A stretch of 64,000 nucleotides of DNA from Anastrepha obliqua (taxonomy: Eukaryota > Arthropoda > Insecta > Diptera > Tephritidae). Every line of letters starts with the position of its first letter. Position 1 is the first letter of the stretch. Shown here one piece after another: positions 46,749 through 57,800 of this stretch. A model generated the notes under the pieces. It did no database searches. It saw only the letters and a list, made by a program, of their open reading frames with translations, and was not told the origin of the DNA. The position numbers and the translations under genes are program-made. The stretch covers positions 121,041,792 through 121,105,791 of the forward strand of contig NC_072892.1 of NCBI RefSeq assembly GCF_027943255.1. The letters are read 5' to 3'.

Positions 46749-48345
46749 CCTGGTTGGCAACAAGGCAAGCATAGACCTTTTGGTCCCTGGCGATACCAGA
46801 TGGAGACCGACCTCTATGAATACCGAAAGTAGACAACATGTAGGATGTCAGCGCTTTTGGCGAATCTAAGCAGCGCTGGGGATCCACTTTTGAGACGTCC
46901 TCAGACCCTCAAACAATGGGGCTCCCAGGCATTTCAAACGCGTTTTTGATAATGCTGGACAAACGCACAGAAGGTGTTCTAAAGTTTCCTACACATCCTC
47001 TCTGCATTTCCTGCATTTGTCCGTGTTAGCAATCCCTATCTTGTACGCATGTGCAGCCAATAGATTATGACCTGTTAGCATACCTATGATAGTTCTGCAG
47101 CCATTTCGCGAGAGCATAAGTACGAATTGAGTCAGTTTTTTGTCGTTAGTTGTACACATAACTTTTGCTGTTTTGCATGTGGTCAGATTAGTCCACCTAA
47201 CTTCCACTCGCCTTTTCATGTAGTCGTCCATTTCATTGTACATATATTGTATTTAGCGGTTTTGGTATGTCGTTCTCTTGTTCAAAAGGTAGTCTAACAA
47301 CACTTTTTGCTACCTCATCTACTATTTCGTTCCCCATAACGCCTTTGTGACCAGGTACCCAGTAGATATGCAGCCTACTGTTTGCGGCTAGCCTTTCTAT
47401 GGTCTCCCTGCTCCGTCGAACATTTTTGGGCTTAATACAATATGAGCTTATTGCTTTTATTGCTGCTTGACTGTCCACGTATATATATTATTAATTCTTG
47501 AGTTTTTTCTTGTTCTAGTGTAGGCTAGCTCCGCGGCTTTCCCCACAGCAAAAACTTCCGCTTGGAAAATACTGCTGTGGTCTGGCAGATTGATAGGCTG
47601 CCTTATCCCTAGTTTTGAGCAGTGAATACCCGCTCCCCATCCATCTGAGGTTTTAGAGCCGTCTGTATAGATTTGAAAAGTTCCATGGGCAGGCTTTCTG
47701 CCTTTGTGCCATCCCTCCTCTTCAATTGTAGTGCGAAACCCTCTCTCTCAACTAAAGTACGGAGTCATGTAGTCGGTGTAACCTGAGCTCCACTTTCCTA
47801 TTGAGTTGGTTCTACAGATGAATACTCCAGCAGCCATCAACCTCCCCGCGGATTTCGCTGCCAGGTTTTCCTCCATAAAGTCAATAGGTGGCATGCTGAA
47901 AATCATTTCCAATGCCGCCGTTGGAGGGGTTTTCAGCGCTCCTGTTATGCACAGAGCAGCGAGTCGTTGAATCTTTTCTAGTGGCATTAAGTATGTCAGT
48001 TTTCTTTCCGCAGTCCACCATACTAAGGCCCCATACAGCAATATTGGTCTAACTACTGGCGTGTAGCACCAATGCAGCAGAGAGGGTGATAGACCCCAAG
48101 TAACGCCCAGCATTCTTTTACATGCGTACAACGCGTTACTGGCCTTTTTCACCCTTTCCTCAACATTGCGCTTCCACAACAATTTACTGTCTTACTGTAT
48201 TACTCCGAGGTACCTTGCATGATCTTTGAAAAGAAGTTCGTTGTTGCCTAGCTTCGGGAGTTTCCACGTCGGGACCTTGTACTTACTGGTAAAAAGTACC
48301 ATGTCCGTTTTTCCGGAAATGATGCCAAAGAAGATAATTCTGCAT
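46726..48345 (-). pseudogene. LINE ORF2 remnant, RT end to 3' tail
   Basis: This is one of the longest and clearest LINE copies. The minus strand reads FGIISGKTDMVLF (RT palm end, about 48340), KYLGVIQ-stop-DSKLLWKRNV, then a 144-codon frame with VKKASNALYACKRMLG and VRPILLYGALVWW. RNase H appears as FQIYTDGSK-like text (about 47660), MDSQAAIKAISSY and IYWVPGHKGVMGNEIVDEVA. The tail has LTGHNLLAAHAYKIGIANTD and CRKCREDV, then LEHLLCVCPALSKTRL. It ends at a (TTAGG)n-like run at 46726-46748. A few stops and frameshifts make it inactive. It is 5' truncated within the RT. Confidence 0.8.
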
Positions 48346-48598
48346 ATTTGACGAGCCGGAGAGGAAAGAAAAAGGTCATTACGGCTTTTACCACCTGACC
48401 TGCAAGCTCCAACGATTGATTACTGGTCTCTACTGCTTACACCGAATAAGACTATAGTAAGTATTAGAATTCGACTCCTTTGCCCAAAATTGATCAGGAG
48501 GATTTCTTCAAATCCTTTAAGCACTTCATTTTTTTTTTGTTTTTATCCAGATCTGAAACTACTCAGGTAATAAAAAATATTAATCAGCTGCAGAAGAA

Positions 48599-48799
48599 AT
48601 GATTGCCTTGTCATACACTCGTACTACTTTATTCTATGCCGCAACAACGTGCCTGATGTTTGCTGTTGCGTTCGGTGCTGAAAGCTCAACAGAAAACGAA
48701 GTACAAGTCCTTTATCCGAGAAACGGTAAAATATTATCGACCAAAGGGAGATTTATTTGGTTTAATATTAATATTGAAGTCATCCTAATTAGCGACTAG
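48599..48799 (+). CDS. Candidate short secreted protein
   Basis: The 66-codon frame begins MIALSYTRTTLFYAATTCLM and continues FAVAFGAESSTENEVQV. This is a typical signal peptide (hydrophobic residues 9-25) with a plausible cleavage after FGA at about residue 27. The mature part is at most 39 residues and has no cysteine. A weak donor (ACG|gtaaaa at 48726) would allow splicing to a further exon. It lies between two LINE remnants, in a stretch not recognised as LINE. The family is not recognised; it could be a real gene, a first exon, or chance. Confidence 0.35.
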   Translation: MIALSYTRTTLFYAATTCLMFAVAFGAESSTENEVQVLYPRNGKILSTKGRFIWFNINIEVILISD

Positions 48800-48959
48800 C
48801 GCCGTTTTTCTACCTACTCTCGTGGGATGTCTTATTCTTGTTGTGTTTTGTTTTTTCTTTCATTTTTTTGTGAGTGATCTATTTCGTGCGATCCAAGTAT
48901 CACAGCAAGCTTTTTGTTTCTATTTCTGAGATCTAATTACCTAATTTGCTGTAAAAAAG

Positions 48960-50297
48960 GCTTGCCTAAAGAGCGAAGTCTTGCTAGACCTGGACATTCC
49001 GATAAATAGTGAAAAGACCAGTGACCTCTAAAGGTTGCAGTGATACATGATATGTTTGGGCGGCAGCATCCTAATAGATAATTCGGCAATGTTTTTCTTG
49101 ATTTAGTACATTTAGTTTATCGCTTCCACTTTATTTCGGCTAAAGAATAGTAGTGTAACTCAAGGGTTGTTTTTATTGTATGGAATGGGGTAGCAACTGT
49201 GACCGCCTCTGTCATGTCTAGTGTCGAATCTTTTCTTGCTAGCTCGTCTGCTTTCTCATTACCCTCTATATTCCTGTATCGGGGAACGTATATCAGAGTA
49301 ATTTGAAGCCAATGATCAAGTAGTTCTAGTTCCTCTCTACATTGTGAAACTAGTTTGTATGAAATTTAATTGGAATCTAAGGCTTTGATAGCTGCTTGCT
49401 CGTCTGAAAAGATAGCTACTCTTGCACCAATTTCCTTGTAGTGTTTTATTGATTTGTATGCTTTTTCAATTGCTAATATTTCTGCCTGGAACACGCTGAT
49501 ATGGTCAGGAATAAGCTGAGCGGCTCCGAATAGAAGCCAACTCAAACACCACAGTTCATCTTAGAACCGTCACTATAAATTTCAATGTCGAGTCTATCAA
49601 TCACTTTCCCTTTTCTCGATTCGGCTCTCGGTGGAATACGTGCTGTAAAATCTTTCTTCATGTCCAGATCAGAGATTGTGAAGTCTGATTTGTTTTCCAG
49701 CAATGAGGACCCCTGTAAGAGGATCTTTATATGCCCGTACAATATTTTTGTCCAGCTTTCTATGTCCCTAAGACTCAGCGTGCTGCATGTAGCGATTGTT
49801 TTTATGTGTAAATCTAATGGTAATTAGAATAACACCCAAGTAGTTTGCTTGTTGGGCTAGCGTAAGACTAACGCCATTTAATTTTGTGAGATTAAAGTTT
49901 GGTATCATGGTTTTCTTAGTGAATAGCATCAGTTCAAATTTACTCGAGTTTACGCACAAATAACAGAAGAAGACAATCCAACTATGGTTCGAAAAAGATT
50001 TCTTGTCGGATACCCTCCAATTTCTAAATATTTTAGAGTTGTTGTTTGTGCCATCTAAGACCTCTTCCCAGCCTGGAAATTTTTTTGACCTCAGGAAAGT
50101 GAAGTTTGGAGTGGTCCCTGCATATGTCGAGATTGTTGTTTAATATGAAATCGAATAGTGACTCACCTCTAACATTCGCCTCAGAACTGCTCCAACGATC
50201 ATGTCTGGCGTTTGCATCGTGACCCAACAACAGTCTGTGTTGCTGAGGGATGATAGTAATATTTCTACTTTGTACACATTTTCTAGCGGACTGTTTG
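48960..50297 (-). pseudogene. LINE remnant: endonuclease, RT and RNase H pieces
   Basis: From high to low coordinates on the minus strand, HDANARHDRWSSSEANVRGE and SLFDFILNNNLDIC (endonuclease, 50230-50110) come first. Then FELMLFTKKTMIPNFNLTKL (RT end, 49950) appears, so most of the RT is deleted. RNase H follows with DRLDIEIYSDGSKMNCGV (49600) and LIYVPRYRNIEGNEKADELA (about 49280), then degraded Cys-tail text to about 48965. A mariner-type derivative interrupts or bounds its 5' side at 50300. Confidence 0.7.
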
Positions 50298-50299
50298 TA

Positions 50300-50667
50300 A
50301 AGGGTTTTTTAATAAGGGCGGGTAGATGTTGAAATGGCATAAAATGTCGTTTGCTGTGTGGCACGTAGCGCCGTCCTGCTGGAACCACATGTCGTCTAGG
50401 TCCATATGGTTGAATATGGGTCATAAGAAATTGGAAGGGCCACCACGTCTACCGAAAAATGGGCGCAATGCGCGCAACGTTTGCGTCAATGAACACTCAT
50501 TTTGATAATAAAGTTTTACCATTTGAACGTGCTGTTCAATCGTGTAACTTGCCATGATGATTTGGCATAAACAACTGAATAATAAACAAAAGATTTGACA
50601 GATGTCACCAAAACAAAATGGCTGCCACAGGGCTCCAAAATCGACCCGCGCTAATTGAAAAACCCTT
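50300..50667 (-). mobile_element. DD41D deletion derivative (368 bp)
   Basis: The inverted ends are AAGGGTTTTTTAATAAGGGC (left) and AAGGGTTTTTCAATTAGCGC (inverted right), with TA at 50298-50299 and 50668-50669. The minus strand encodes a transposase start MASYTIEQHVQMVKLYYQNE and LTQTLRALRPFFGRRGGPS. It is fused by deletion to MDLDDMWFQQDGATCHTAN (second catalytic block) and then runs straight into the terminal repeat. This is a classic internally deleted, MITE-like copy. Confidence 0.85.
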
Positions 50668-50669
50668 TA

Positions 50670-52511
50670 GAACAATGCACCATGGCGTATGAGTAACCAT
50701 TTTATTAGCCATAAACGAGCTGAATTTTAGTCAAAATCAGCAGTAATCCAATGAGTAGTTCTAATAATGTACATTTTTATTTATAACTACTTAAACTTAC
50801 AGAATGGGTCACCTTTTGCTAGAAAGCAGAATGCCCATTCGAAGCGTGGTGTTTGCCCTGGCGTATACGTAACTATTTCCTTTGTTTTCACTCTACCTTC
50901 AAGCAAGGAATGCTTTAAAGCACCAATGGTTGGATGTAATTAAACTTGCAGCCACAAATGTAAATCTTCAATCATTCGCTCATACCCACATTTTTCTCTG
51001 GATTCCCTTCGATTCACTCCACTCACCTCAGCACTTCTAACATTATTGGTATGTACATATGTACGTAGTTAGCAGCGCTCGCACTTTTAATTCTAGTTTT
51101 TGTTTCCAAGCTGGCATTAACTGCAGGCAAATCCAATTCAACTGATACTCGTAAGCCGGCTCACTTACTTCGTGTTGTATAAATATTTGCTTTGAAAATA
51201 AACCAACAAAACACCTATACCCACTTACTCACCCGCATTCACTTAGCAACACATAACATCTGCACGAAACGGCTTCAAACTGTTATTTGTAGACTTAACT
51301 GTACGTACTAGTAAACAATTGCTACATTTGTAGCGCTGCTGACCTATTCGAGATTTGGTGTAAAGAAAAAAACTGTCTTTCCCTCGCACTCAACCAGAAG
51401 TAGCAGATATACAAGATTCAATAAGCTTTGAGCAGAGAAGACAAGCACTAAAGGGAACGCGGCAGTTGTACTTATGTACACACATACATACATACACACA
51501 AAAGACAAATACACGAGAGTTAGTGTGCTTTTATGTTTTTCGTTGTCTGCGCGCGATTGTCAGCAATGGTAAGCAATGAGCAACGTACAGTGCACCCTTC
51601 CCAACTGTGAGCGCTAGTGAAGTGCTGATAAGCAAACAAACTTATGGTGAGGTTGGGAAGGGTGAAAATTGACAGCGAGTTAGAGATACTTTCCATTGCC
51701 AATCATTAAAATGTGACAGCAAACGATTGAACGCAGAAAAAGTGGGGATGATAGAAATGAGCAAAGCAAACAAAGAATCCAATTGTTTATCATGGCGTAA
51801 AGGATATGCGCGCACTTTGCAAAGGTTGCCGATAAGTTGAAGCCTTGTTGTAGTTGTACTTGTTGTGTAGTTATAGTGAAACGATGGAAGAAAGAAGCAA
51901 CAGCGAATATAGCTTCGAGTAACCTCGATTGATGATCGGTGGTTGACTGCAGAAAAGAGTGTAAATTAAATTAATCTGAATGTCCTGATAGACCAGCTAA
52001 CTGTGGGATGCTAAATTGTGTTGTATTTAATGAAAGCGGATGCAGTTGAATATAAAGGATTTGCTACAAAGTGCGATTACCAATAATTTGTTCTTCATTT
52101 TGGTTACAGTTTGAAGGAGTAAGTGAGTGAAATAAAAAGCAGCGTACACAATGCATTGTTAAGGTGTGATTAAGCGATTTTTTTGAGAGAGAAACAAGAG
52201 CCTAAGAAGGTAAAGTAAAATACTTGCGTGCATGGGATATTTTATTTTATTTTATTGCGGAAATGGAAAATATACCCAACAGCAGTTTCAGGAAGCAAAT
52301 AATGAATTCAGGTTTTCACAGAAGTTTTGGCAATACTGCAAATTTCGATTTTTCGCCAAAGCTGAAGCCAATTTAAATTTCATAAAGTTTAATCCATATA
52401 AGAAAATAAGCACTCGATAATATAGGCAAGCCAGAGACAGTAAAAACAAATATTTATATATTGAAGATGACTCTACATAGCTTTGCAGTTGTTTAGATGT
52501 ATGAGCAAATA
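50670..52511. other. Intergenic DNA
   Basis: No gene was recognised. A (CATA)n tract lies near 51480-51500. The segment 51340-52200 is less repetitive than its surroundings and may be host regulatory or untranslated sequence, but nothing specific can be shown. Confidence 0.4.
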
Positions 52512-53826
52512 AAGTGTGATTTTTTAAGAGCTAAAGGAAAGCTTTTCAAAAAACACATGTAAAATTCAGATGCATCAAATTTTTATTTAAATCGATAGTA
52601 CAGTCCATATAATTTAATGTTTGAAGATTATTTCATGCAAATGTTGACCGCGACTGCGCTTCAAATGGTCCATCCGCTTAGTCCAATTTTGGCATACTTT
52701 TTCCAATGTTTCGGCCGGTATCTCACATATAAATGCTTTAATGTTGTCTTCCAATGCGTTAATTGAAGCAGACCTGTCTGAATCGACATGAGCTTTAACA
52801 GAGCTCCACACAAAATAATCTAAAGGCGTTATATCGCACGATCTGGGTGGCCAATTGACAGATTGGCAGGTCCCGAACGTGAAATAAAATGTTCACCGAA
52901 CTCGCCTTTCAACAAATCCATTCTTACGCGTGCTGTGTGGCAGGTGGCACCGTCTTGCTGAAACCTGAAACCACATGTCATGCAAGTCAAGCTCTTGCAT
53001 TTTGGGCAAAAAAAAGTTGGATACCATTTCACGGTAGCGCTCACCATTCACAGTTACGTTACGATTCGCAGCATATTTGAAGAAGTACGGTCCAATGATA
53101 CCTCCAGCCCATAAACCGCACCAAACCGTGACCTTTTCTGGATACATTGGTAGCTCTTGCAATTCTTCTGGCTGATCTTCACTCCAAAATCGACAATTCT
53201 GCTTATTTACGTACCCATTGATCCAAAAATGAGCTTCGTCGCTGAACACAATTTTTCGATAAAAAAGTGGATCTTCGGCCAACTTTCCAAGAACCCTTTC
53301 ACCCAAAATTCTGCGTTGCGGTAGGTCGTTCGGCTTCAATTCTCGCACCAGCTGTATTTTGAAAGGCTCCACACCTAAATCCTTTCGCAAAATTTTCCGC
53401 GTTGTTGAGTAACAGAGGCCCAATTGCTGCGAACGGCGACGAATCGATAATTGATGGTCATCATTAACAATGGCCGATACAGCTGCGATATTTTCTTCAG
53501 TTCGCACTCTACGTAAGCGTGTTGGTGGTTTAATGTCCAATAATGTAAATTTGGTTCTAAATTTAGTCACAATAGCTCGAATAGCCGCTTCAGCGGGTCG
53601 ATTAAACTGACCATAAAATGGAAGAAGTGCGCGATAATCTTTCTTAACAGAACATGCAATTATATAATAAAATTCAATGATTTGCAAGCGTTGGTCGTTT
53701 GTAAGACGATTCATGGTTAAATTATAGACCAAACTGAAGATGTTTGACAGTGAAACAAAACACGAAACTATTTAAACCAACTGTCTACTATTTAAACCAA
53801 CTGATAATAGCTAAAAAATCACCCGT
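52512..53826 (-). mobile_element. DD41D (rosa-like) mariner, near complete
   Basis: The ends are AAGTGTGATTTTTTAAGAGC (left) and ACGGGTGATTTTTTAGC (inverted right), with TA at 52510-52511 and 53827-53828. The 1315-bp length and one long transposase gene (minus strand) are normal for a full element. It is the best DD41D copy here. Confidence 0.85.
52614..53732 (-). pseudogene. DD41D transposase with two small insertions
   Basis: A 279-codon frame from 53732 (or from the second Met in LTMNRLTNDQRLQII) carries two HTH regions and VFSDEAHFWINGYVNKQNCR (first catalytic Asp), then VTVWCGLWAGGIIGPYFFK. At 52958-52971 a 7-bp tandem duplication (ctgaaac twice) shifts the frame just before FQQDGATCHTARVRM (second Asp). 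About 8 extra bases near 52853-52866 shift it again before the third block (NWPPRSCDITPLDYF). The last frame ends KRSRGQHLHEIIFKH, the expected C-terminus. Apart from these two lesions, all catalytic blocks are intact. Confidence 0.85.
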
Positions 53827-53828
53827 TA

Positions 53829-54170
53829 GTTGATTATCGGGTACTACTTCTCACGTCAGCACAGCATCATTTAAGATTTTTTATTTTTTATTTTTTTTTA
53901 TTGATACTTTTCTCTGCAATCTATCTTTACGACAATAAGCGAATATTATGAATATTTAGCGAAGTCCTCAACCATCTGTGTGATCCTTCTGATAGAAAAA
54001 TTTAAAACACAGACAGCGCTCCAAGCAGTAAGAAGACGTTGTTCTTAAGCAACGACATCTGGGCATTCCCACTACTTAGGACTGTTAGCGGCAGGCTAAT
54101 CACCTACCCATCAGAAATGAATAGTTTAACGAAAGCAACGCAAGGACAAAAAATGAGGAATATTTAGTAA
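53829..54170. other. Spacer between two DNA elements
   Basis: No gene was recognised. The last three bases (TAA, 54168-54170) are the left target duplication of the large element. Confidence 0.5.
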
Positions 54171-54679
54171 TAGACGGAGAGCTCATGACCAAAAAACCCA
54201 ACATATTTTATACCACTTGAAATTTTGTGTGTGATTAGTTTTTTAATACTAGAATCGATATCCCGCGGGCTGGCTGCTCAATAGCGGTCTTAATTATGGG
54301 TTTTTATTTTTTAAAATTGTTAATAAAAAACATTTTCCCAACATATTTTATACCACTTGAAATTTTAACAGAACTTCATTTACGGTCTGTATAAAATGAA
54401 ACGATGGTTGCCAGCCCATTCTCATGGTCCCAAAGTACTGCCAGCCCATGTTGAAAGTGCGTTGATGGAAGCACAAGTCAACATATTTTATACCGGCTGT
54501 CTTTTTTACACGACATTGGCAATACAGTAAATTGATGAAATCTGTAGAGCCAGCCCATTCTGATGGTCCCATCACATGGAAAATTTGGAAAATTTCATTC
54601 ATTTCATTCATTCATGAGTGCGAGCGAGACCGACTTACGTGAATGTGGGCGCGCGAGAGAGAGCGTATATCGTTTATAT
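54171..54679 (+). repeat. Left terminal inverted repeat of the 6.4-kb element
   Basis: Within the repeat CAACATATTTTATACC occurs three times (from 54199, 54339 and 54479). The first two sit in a longer 30-bp block starting CCCAACATATTTTATACCAC at 54197 and 54337. GCCAGCCCATTCTnATGGTC occurs at 54410 and 54549, with a half copy at 54440. Such subterminal repeats are candidate binding sites for the mobilising protein. Confidence 0.9.
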
Positions 54680-54801
54680 TCTGTATCTCCGTACAGTCTT
54701 GCAAAAATGGGAAGGATGAAAGGTTTGTTCATCAAAAAATTAGAGAATGGATTTTTTTTTTCCTTTTCTTAAAAAAGTTGTTATTTCTAATTTATTATTC
54801 C

Positions 54802-54830
54802 TTTATTTATTTATTTAATTTATTACATGA
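54802..54830 (-). terminator. Polyadenylation signals of the large gene
   Basis: Several overlapping AATAAA hexamers on the minus strand lie 27-55 bases past the proposed stop at 54857-54859. Confidence 0.55.
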
Positions 54831-54856
54831 ATAGAAAACAAAACAAAATTAAATTT

Positions 54857-57800
54857 TTAATTTTCGATGTCAGAAATTGATTCCGAGTCTGAACTGAAAT
54901 AGTCATTTTCTATTTCTTCAGCTTCAGCATCTGAAAGAAAATCATACCGTCAATCAAAATACCTGATAGTTGCAATATTTCGGACTATGAATGAAGGCGT
55001 AAAATACTATACCTGATTCAATGTTGTCATTCGTTGAAGAAGTTTCTATGACAGCTCCAAGAACTGATTGAGGGAATTGGTCGCCATCAAACCAATTAAA
55101 AGAAAGAAATTCTCCATTTCTCACCCAGCCACTCGATTCGGGGATATAACAAGTTGGAGATTTCAAATAAGCGTTGCGCCATGTATTTCCAATATATTGA
55201 GCTCGCAGAAGTTGCTGATGTAACTCGGTTCTACATGGCGGTAAAGACGATGCGTCGAAATTTTTCAGCTGTTTCTGGAATGCTTCGTTTACATTTGACG
55301 CTTTATATGTCTCCCAGAATTTAGAAAAGCGACCGCTGTTCACGTCATTTATGTTTCTTAAATTGTACATTTCGCATACAAATTTTTCCAGCATTTTAAA
55401 TATATGAGTTTTTGTTGCGATGGAGTTTATATTCCCCAGTTCAATAAAAGCATTTTGATATTCCGGTGATTTTTTTAATATCTGGAAAGGTCTTTTCTTG
55501 CCTTTTCTGTAAAAGGCCGGACTGTAATCACAACCGGTCAGGGCATGGAATCCTGGTAAACTCTGGCATAGGGATGGGCCGAGTTGTTCACTGAGATCAT
55601 TGATATCAATGCAACGTTTGTTATTGCCAGTTCCTAATTCCATAAATATGTGCAATTCGTCATGCGAAAGATGGTCCATGTTACCCAGCATGATGATCAG
55701 TATGTCAGTATCGGAACATTTTATTAAAACATTCTCGCAGACCGCTTTACACACATGATACACAATTTTTGTATCTGCTTCCTCCTGAAGTTCGCATGAC
55801 ATTTCCTCATCGACGATTTTCGATACAGAGGCGCCGTCACTTGTAAATGTATAGCACACATCGTAATTCAATTTTATGGTTGAATTGCCAATAAATGGCG
55901 CCATTTCCACTGCTCCCCAATGTTCTATGAGAAATCTGACCAGTGCGTTCTTGAATTTGCTATTTCTTAATTCTTTATTGAAATCTTTAGGTCGAGTTTG
56001 TTCGGGTCCTGTGATCTTATAATCGATACTGCTGACATTTCCTCTTTGTATTCGTTCATAATCTTTAATGGATGGAGTAAAATATTGGTCGAATATGATG
56101 TCGAATCGTTTGGCCGGTGTCTTCTGCATGAATGAGATAATTTTTTTTGATAAATTTCCAAAAGTGTTTGGAATTTCTTTCATTAAGTGGAGCAGGAAAA
56201 ATCCATCGATTATGACTATGTCGAATATTTGCGGTATGTTAGCAGCTGTATTTATTTTTAAAACCTGAGTGATTACAGATTTTTCAGTCTTACAAATTGT
56301 TCCATCAGAATGACATAGAGATAACGGAATTGGTGTTATTGGATAAGACAATATTTTTTCGACGTCGATATTGAAATCCATCGATAATGCCACAATTCGT
56401 GCAAATAGATCCCGTTGTAAGCGTATTTCGTAGACCTGGTTGGCAACTTTTGCTTTATTATTTACTGCATTGGCTGAAAAATTACAAATTTTAACCCTTG
56501 TGATGGCTTTCTCAAATCGCTGTGGGTCTATGGAGCACTGAGCAATGAATTCTTCCCTTAACTGGCTCCCTGATTGTTCAAATGTCAATAAATAATTTTC
56601 AACCTGCAATGATGCAGCCTTTCCCGTAGCGATGTTGAAGAGAAAATTCCTGTCAATGCTGTCATCGAAGGGGTTCATAAATTTATCAAAAATTTTTATG
56701 AAATTTCGGAGTTGATTAGAATCTCTTTTGATGATATGCGGTTCCAGTTGCGTTATGACATCGGGACGTTTCTTCAAACCAGCAGTTTCATATACATGGG
56801 AAATGATGGCAGCACGAATAGCATGACTTTTTGCCCAACGTTGCCGGGCAGAAATGGAATTTGTGAAATGGATTATTCCCGTCAATCGTTTTGCTGCATC
56901 GGCATTAATTGTTTGTTCTAAGGTTATATCAATCGGTTGTCTTGAAAAAACTTTGTCGGTTCGTTTTATGCCAAAGAAGCCTTCTTTTATGGCAACATGT
57001 AACGATGGGTGCGTTTCCTCAATCTTGTTCAAATTGTCGATATATCTGACTAGCCAACGTGCATAATTCGGCTGGTTGGATACAAAGAAAATGTTTGCTA
57101 TTTTCGGTAATATGTATTTGAAAAGTATGAAGTCTCCAGTCCTAATACTTCGACTTAGTGTAAGATAATGATGGACGAGATTTATGTACATTGTGTAAAA
57201 TTGCTGCGTTTTCCCAAATTTTCCATTCAAGCAATCTTCTTGGTATTTGAAGTATTTAGTCAACAACATTGAAACATCCCGATTCTTGACTACATCAAGG
57301 AAGTAACTGTCTACGTTCTTATATACATCTAAGGCAGAACGTACTTCATCACAACAATTTATATTTTCATGCTTTACGAATGCTTCAAACATAAGGCACT
57401 CCAAGCCCAAAGCCATCATTGGGTGCAGCCTTTTGCATCTATTAAAATGTTTTCCAATCACAAAACTATTTACCGAGCCGCCAGCAATAATGTCGCTTTC
57501 AACGGCAACGTCCATGAGACCACAATCTGTGATATATTTGCCTATGGCTTTAAAATAAGCGAGCATTATGTGGAAGGCACCTAAATGGATAAATAAATTG
57601 TCAAATCGTGGTTTTTCTGTTGCTTGGATCTGCATTGCCACTTTAGCAATAGCTAAGTCGTAGGTGACATCAATGTGAGACTGTCCCAGTTCAGTGGCTA
57701 TTTTTTGGCTGCGGATCATGGTTTCCAAAACAACAGAGATATCAGTTGGCGAGACATTAATTGGTGTCAGATAGAGAACTTTTTGTTTTGAAACGTTAAT

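Noticed and set aside
55967..57584. Several 60-70 codon ORFs on both strands in the large gene
   Set aside because: They are shadows of the 4290-base exon in other frames, without motifs of their own.
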